Origin: Tomocerus qinae
Lineage: Eukaryota; Arthropoda; Collembola; Entomobryomorpha; Tomoceridae
Assembly (NCBI GenBank): GCA_020055645.1
Contig: CM034546.1
Span: 29,326,001-29,390,000 of the forward strand
DNA: 64,000 bases
Reading direction: 5' to 3'
Positions 57,941 through 64,000 of the stretch are shown piece by piece. Both the position numbers and the translations under genes were made by a program. Position 1 is the stretch's first letter; each line of letters opens with the position of its first letter. The notes beneath the pieces were generated by a model. It did not search any database. It was not told where the DNA came from and saw only the letters and a list, made by a program, of their open reading frames with translations.

Positions 57941-59076
57941 CACACATTAGTGCAAGACAAGTAATTAGTAATTTCATACTCCCTGTGCAATACGGCAGCA
58001 AAATAACTCACACTTCACTGCTACTAAAGCGAATCCCAAATAATGCAAACTCATTTACTTCTAGTTCTCTCGTATGTTGAAATTGCACTTTAGTCGTAAA
58101 ATATTGGTAGTTAATGCAATGCAGATAGGTCTAGATGTGAATTGCATATATAAAAACAGCGTATTATTTCCTCAAAGTGCAAATGTTATACCCTTGGTTA
58201 GGCATTCTAATATTTTGTGGTGGTAGTCACAGATTGTGATAAACAGGTAAAGTGCCTAGCTTGGATATACATTATTTCATTAGGTCCAAGTCAACATATT
58301 CATTAACACAACTGTTTAAGTATAATTAGGTACCTATTTTACATTTAAGGATGTCTTCTCACTTTTGTTTACAGCGATAATAGTTCAAAAAGTCAACGTG
58401 GAGACTCTGTAAATTGAAGTATTTTGCATTGCATGGCTAGGGTTTGTCCGGGCATAGATTATTAGACATAATCTGTTAAGCTGTTTTTATTCATTAATAT
58501 TTAGTCAGGGAATTTCCTCTAGGGTATTTACATTGCCTCTTATTATTAGTTACAAATGATTACATTAGAAATTTTGAGCATTTTCAGGATTTTTACAAAT
58601 AGTAAAGTGATTACATTAATATATTTTCAGGTATAAGTCATAATTCATATAATAATTTTAAAGAAAGGATTAATGAAATAATTCAGATTCAGAGTTATCA
58701 CTATCACATCTCAGCAGGAGTAGAATCTTTTTCTTTTTGCTTACTATTTCTTATTTCTTGGGGAGTGGCATACCACATTTTCTGAGAATTGCCTCAACTA
58801 AGGTTCGTTGTCGACGACGATCCTGGCTGGGATCGGTACCCGATAAGTTTTTACTCTTGGTGACTGCGGAGAAGATGCCCATTTATCTGTAAGTACGTAT
58901 AAAGCGTGCTGAAGCCTACACCAAAGGCCATAATAAAATCATATAATAAGTATGTGGCTCATAGCGGGAACCAGCCCTTAATCATGCATTATTATTGACA
59001 GCAAATTATTTGGAGAGTTTTTTCGTGGATTAAATTGAAGAAGTTGACTATCTAGTAAACTTTGAGTGAGTTTGTC
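57941..59076. other. Intergenic upstream of the SDR gene
   Basis: No supported gene. Presumably contains the SDR promoter, but no clear core element was recognised. Confidence 0.5.
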
Positions 59077-60978
59077 ATGTCCACAACACTCGTTTCAGTT
59101 GTAGCAGGAGGCTTTCGCTATGTACTTGGAATGGTCTATGGAAGTTATCATTTCATCGTAGGGCAAATAATAGGATATAGCAGTGTATTCTTTTTGGAAG
59201 CATTTGTCAAGTTAAAGAAGGTTGATTTACAAGGTAAGTCATTTTACCTGAACTAAATTATCATATACCCAATACCGAAAAATACGTATACCCTCTTAAA
59301 AACTCAAAAAGGTTTTTGAAGCACCTATATAGCTGTTTGTTTTCGTAAACGATTTTAAAAACCATTTACATATCATTTCAAAGTTTCATTTTTCTATTTG
59401 AACTATACAGAAATTCCGTCTAGGAAAGGAGATGTTGCAGTAATCACCGGAGGAGCAACAGGGATTGGATATGAAGCTCTGAAAAAGCTTCTAGCTGCCG
59501 AATTTCATGTTATAATGGGTAAAAATGCCATTTTTTAAATTTAATCTCTTCAAACTTAAGCCGTTCACATTATCTAATGATTTTTCAGGGACAATTCGAA
59601 TAAAAAATTTTTATTCAAGCCTTTATTTTCACATTATCAGTATACATTATCTAGTTTTGCGGAAATGCATCCACATCTCTCTATCTAATTTACTACTTGA
59701 CTATTTAAATTTACTGCTAAATATTATTTTATCATAACGTAGCATGACAATATTTATTGCTGCAAACTGTTTGGCGTTTTATGTTCAAGGGGTCAGAAAT
59801 CTGGAAAAGGGAAAGCAAGCAAAAGCTAAAATACGTGAAGAAGGCATAACAACTGGCATCCTTGAGTATTTAGAATTAGAATTAACCTCATTGGACTCAA
59901 TACGAAAGTTTTCCGAAATGGTTTTGGCGAAAACAAACAAAATACACCTTCTAATTAACAACGGTACGTTGTTGGAGTCGGATTAGTAAATAAATAATGA
60001 TAAATAATGAAATAAATTAAGTGGAATGTACCCGTTTGCTTATAGCTGGAATTATGATGGTCCCTTTTGCGATTACTAAAGATAATATAGAGTCTCAATT
60101 TCAAGTTAACTATTTAAGCCACTTTCTGTTGACCAATCTTCTACTGCCAACTATTATAAAAACAGGAGCTACATCAGACAAATGCTGCAGAATAATAAAC
60201 TTATCTTCAACTGCTCATTTTGGAGGAAACATTAATTTTGATGACCTTCAGAACAGGCAAGAAAGTCTTGTACCATCTGATTATTTACAAAACTCTTTCT
60301 ATAAAACTTTCATGTTCATTATGTAAATGCGATGTCTCTGAACATACCAATTGAGTTTTTTTCTGTTTTCAGGAAGATGCATTCTTCTTACAAAGCCTAT
60401 TTTGACTCAAAGTTGGCTATTATAATGAACACAAAATACCTGGACAGACAAATGGTAGAAGCAGCAACTAATGTTCGAGTATATTCCCTGCACCCTGGCA
60501 TTATACCAACTAAATTATTTGATGGGAATAGTTTGCTAAAGTTAACAAAACATATGGCTCGATTCTCACGTATCTTTCGGGTAAAATGCTTGTATGCAAA
60601 TACATTGTACTATGTAACAAACAACTAAGAAAATGTCCCAGTGTTTATCCATTAGGAAAACTGATACATGCTAATCAAATGAAAAAATTCCCAATAAGTT
60701 TACAGTTTGCAAATACATGCTCATCTCAATTCAAAAAAAAATCAGGGTAATGATGTTGGAATTAATTAATCAATTTTTAGAATGAAAAAGATGGAGGAGA
60801 AGCAATAATATATGCAGCCCTCTCTCCTGATATTGAAAACACCGGTGGAATTTTCTTATTGAATAATAAACAGTACCCACCGAATCGCACAGCGGATGAC
60901 AAAAGTCTTCAAGAAAGGCTCTGGCAGGTTTCACTAAAATTGGTTGGGCTCAATGTAATACATAAAAACATGTATTAA
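59077..60978 (+). CDS. Short-chain dehydrogenase/reductase, DHRSX-like (six exons)
   Basis: NAD(P)-dependent oxidoreductase of the SDR superfamily, probably membrane-associated. Exons 59077-59233, 59411-59518, 59790-59963, 60046-60256, 60373-60580 and 60781-60978 give about 351 aa, with all phases consistent. The N terminus is hydrophobic (residues about 10-45). Exon 2 has the cofactor motif TGGATGIG (TGxxxGxG). The NNAG motif is split by intron 3 (INN / AGIMMVPF). Exon 4 carries INLSST with the catalytic Ser. Exon 5 has YFDSK, the YxxxK catalytic pair, and VYSLHPGIIPTKLF. Exon 6 has LSPDIENTGGIFL near the C terminus. The block order best fits DHRSX among families I know. Intron 4 appears to use a GC-AG pair (AACAG/GCAAG). 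Reading on from there gives 23 extra codons and a stop, so the GC donor is favoured. The TTG 15 nt upstream is in frame, but ATG 59077 is the natural start. Confidence 0.88.
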
Positions 60979-61789
60979 GATTTTTATGTGAATATTATTT
61001 GTAAACTATCGATGCATGAGATATAAATTAATAGTATATTATTGTGTAGTACTCTGTAAATGTCTGTTATGTTGTTTAATACTTTTAAGTAGGGCCCGAA
61101 TAATTACTTATTTCTAATTCTGAGATTTACTAAAGTCTAGTAAGGTAAGGCTTCTGGATGTTTTTATTTCACCCTTATAAGTCGATGTAAAAAGTTGTTT
61201 TTGGTAGGAAATGGGAATTATCCGAAACTATAGTGATAATATCTCCGACAAAAACACCCTTGGCTCAGCTTAGCTTTTGATCCGGCATATTGTCGCCAAC
61301 ATCATATTAACCTTTTACGCGGCAGTCTACTAGTTTGCCAAAATAATGACAATGAGTGATTACACGACTGATTTCAAATCAAAACATTGATCAACTTGTT
61401 TACTTCTTTTATTTTTATAGTTTAGCAGTTTTTCTTGGCTTTAACCTTCCACGAAAACGTATTTACGATTTAAGTAGGATGAATGACCAGTGTAAAAAAT
61501 TTACCACTTTTTAGGCTTTTTTACCATTACAGTGGTAAAAATGCACTTAATAGTAAAAATCCATTTAATGGTAAAAATGGAATTTAGCGATTTGTTAGAC
61601 AGATTAGTATATTAATATATATATAAATATTTCTGACTCACAGATTTACAGAAGAAATAAGAAGCGTTGTTGTAATATTGAGACTGGCGTCTAAACAGTC
61701 TAAAGTATGTTTATGCTTTACTACCTGGAATACCCCGTAACGAATACCAAATGCATTGGTACCAGTAAGCATTTGCTTGCAGTATTTCT

Positions 61790-62155
61790 TTCTAGAACCA
61801 GTGTTGTACTGTTGACCACTTTTTTGCATTTTGACCGGGCCACTGGTCAAAATGGTCAAAATGGTCGAAATGGCTAAAATGGACAAAATATCAGTATACA
61901 GTTACTTAGGCTAGCAAATGAAATTTAAAATATTTAGAGAATGAAAAATGGCCTAAAACCAATGAAACACTATTCTACTAACATCAGACTACAAAATGAC
62001 ACTCTCTAATCATTTTTAACTGCAATCTTTAGAAAGTTGTATTTGTTGTTTACTGTTGCAGTAAAAGCTACCTTGGGGTCTCAATTAACCCCTAACAGGC
62101 ATTTTGACCATTATGACCATTATGACCACTAGTGGTTTTAACCACTGCACAACAC
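61790..62155. mobile_element. Foldback repeat with CCAGTGTTGT termini
   Basis: Left ACCAGTGTTGTACTGTTGAC, right complement of ACCAGTGTTGTGCAGTGG. Subterminal TGGTCAAAATGG / GACCATTATGACC repeats pair. The terminus looks hAT-like, but I found no 8-bp duplication. Confidence 0.6.
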
Positions 62156-63046
62156 TGGTTAAGTGTATAACGTCTTTGCCCCCTCCGAAATCGATTTCTA
62201 AATACGGTACAATAAGGTGCCTTTTATTAAATTTCGTCTCACTTTCATTTAGCATTATATCACGTCTTCATTCAGTTTGTGACAAAAGGGTATTGTGAGA
62301 CAGAATGAACTTCTTCTACTTTAATAAAAATCATTATTTCTTTAAAAATGTCAGCCTGATCCCGGCAGCTCCAATATTTTAAGACATGTGGCATTCAACC
62401 TAAAGGATTTTTTCAATATATAAAATTTCGTCAAAAGTTTTGTACTGCTTAGTTTTAATAGGTCGAAATTTAGAGAAACCAACATTTAAGGTATTGAAAT
62501 TCAGCCACCGGTAAATTTCGGTCAAAATTATTTTTATAGAAATGATCTTAAGGATTACATCTACTTGCTGTATAAATATCAAGCTCCCGTACTTGGAAAT
62601 ACACAGATTAAAACTTCTATGAAAATTCTTATGGAAAATCCCATGTTAACCGTTTTTAAGGTTGATTTAACTGGTATTTTTTGTGACACGGGGTTTGTGG
62701 AATAGAATTTCATTTTTAACCCTAGAGTTTTATGCATTTCTCTATTTCTTAAAAGGAAAACAACTTAATTAACCCAATTGGGTAAAAAATAATACCCAGT
62801 TGTGGTAAATAATGAAAAATCGAAACCTTATGTTAGTTTGATTTTCAACAACTGGTCGTATCCATGCAACATTTTTTTGTGTGCGAGATAAAGAATTAAA
62901 TAATTCCATTAGCTTAGCATTGCTATCCTTCGATGGTAATACAGAAACCTCCCCAATCATGTTATTTTCTGTTGTGAGTCTTATACTATTATATTAGAAT
63001 CTGCTATTGTCTTTCAATGCTTTTCTCAAGAACTATATTTTACTAA

Positions 63047-63412
63047 GTTAATATAATTCTTATGACAGTATGAAAATCTAGCTGTATAGTCTAAATAGAG
63101 TATTTTTTGGATAGCTTTAGTTGTAAGTTTTAGTCACATGTATGCTGACACTGTCACGTACGACGTACATGTATAACGTTTCATCAACGTGACTCACGTG
63201 GTGACAAAGCTTACTTTTCTCAGTAAAGTGCACTGCAGTGGCTGTTAAGTTAATAATTCTTATGGCAGTATGAAAGTCTAGCTGTAGTCTAAATTAAATA
63301 GAGCTTTATACGTAAGTTGTAGTCACACATTATTGCTACCGTGACGTATAACCTTTCGACAAAACGTGACTCACGTGGTGGCAACTTTTCTCAGTGCAGT
63401 GGTTGTTAATAA
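63047..63412. repeat. ~190-bp diverged direct duplication
   Basis: Two successive units share CTTATGRCAGTATGAAARTCTAGCTG and ACGTGACTCACGTGGTG, then TTTTCTCAGT and GCAGTGG. The copies differ by several indels, so the duplication is older than that at 35741. Confidence 0.75.
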
Positions 63413-64000
63413 ATAATACAGTTAAACATTATTCCATTTCATGCCTACTTCAAAGACATTCATACTAAAATGAAATAGAAGCAATTTTAATGTTTAAATA
63501 CTTTTTGTGATAGAATACCATTATAGTAATCATATAATATTACTCAGGAAGTAGGCAGCTGATAAGATGGTCAGATAGATTAATGAATGACAGTAAGGTG
63601 ATGAGACAAGTGTATGAAGCTGGTGGTGGACACTGAGGCCGCAGACGGGTAGTTGCTATATATGTACTATTTAGAAATATAAGGATGGAAAATTAATGTA
63701 TTTATCTTTTAGTGATTAATTTTCGATTTAATGTTTAAATTATATAGCTAAAACATTACAAATTGTCAAAAAAATAGCTACTATATTTCAATCATAAATT
63801 TACCATTAGACCGTCCGTACAGGACGTCTATTCGTGGGAAACATAATTGGTTGAAAATTGCATTTTCAGCTAATCATTGTGGTCTACACTGCACTGTTCA
63901 TAGTGAAGAAGGATTTTTAAATCCACTGGGAATATTTTGGTTGTAATAAGTATTATTTTGCTACACTTGAGTGTTTAAATTATCTTAATGTAAAATTTAT

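Larger units (their letters stand above)
60979..64000. other. Gene-poor 3' end of window
   Basis: No supported gene. Contains a foldback repeat at about 61790-62155 and a direct duplication at about 63047-63412, listed separately. Confidence 0.5.

Noticed and set aside
1-64000. tRNA, rRNA or other structured RNA genes
   Set aside because: No cloverleaf, A/B box pair or conserved rRNA sequence was recognised by eye on either strand; a covariance search would be decisive.

Overview
The window is nuclear DNA from an arthropod, most likely an insect. It is AT-rich, has short phase-consistent spliceosomal introns, an arthropod-type TATA plus TCAGT core promoter, a TFIIA small-subunit gene, a DHRSX-like short-chain dehydrogenase, a large C2H2 zinc-finger gene, and many foldback (hairpin) transposons. 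I lean towards Hemiptera, but that is a guess from general character and not from a diagnostic gene. No prokaryotic features, tRNA, rRNA or CRISPR were seen.

Layout. 0-9 kb: an intron-poor TFIIA-gamma paralogue, a 2.3-kb foldback element with TA target duplications, and a two-exon zinc-finger gene of about 1,497 codons. 11-30 kb, minus strand: two tandem paralogous genes with the same four-exon plan (RING-H2 finger split over exons 1-2, coiled coil in exon 3, long disordered repetitive exon 4). Their introns and flanks carry at least seven foldback elements. 30-38 kb: gene-poor, with hAT-type and other foldback elements and a short exon-like ORF. 57-64 kb: a 170-bp hAT-type MITE, a six-exon SDR gene and gene-poor DNA.

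Main result, 38,218-56,435: an 18.2-kb element that is almost entirely one palindrome. Two near-identical arms (9,087 and 9,049 bp) flank an 82-bp loop. The palindrome stops at 5'-AG...CT-3' termini flanked by a perfect 6-bp target duplication (TATGTA) in otherwise unrelated flanks. These are the hallmarks of Polinton/Maverick-type integration. Each arm carries (a) a tiny promoter-ORF-poly(A) transcription unit at its outer end, with TATA, initiator, 46 codons and AATAAA, (b) a decayed and an intact copy of a domain that resembles the N-terminal part of mobile-element family-B DNA polymerases, (c) an eight-exon multi-C2H2 gene, and (d) several minisatellites. No polymerase palm, integrase or capsid gene is visible, so the element looks non-autonomous, although it is heavily gene-laden. 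The arms differ by a few indels and substitutions that break different genes in each arm.

How the parts relate (inference): the window is dominated by hairpin-forming mobile DNA. One 0.8-kb foldback family shares the AG...CT termini and, in one copy, a perfect 6-bp duplication with the giant palindrome, so the same kind of integrase may move both. Host genes present are TFIIA-gamma, the zinc-finger gene, the RING pair and the SDR.
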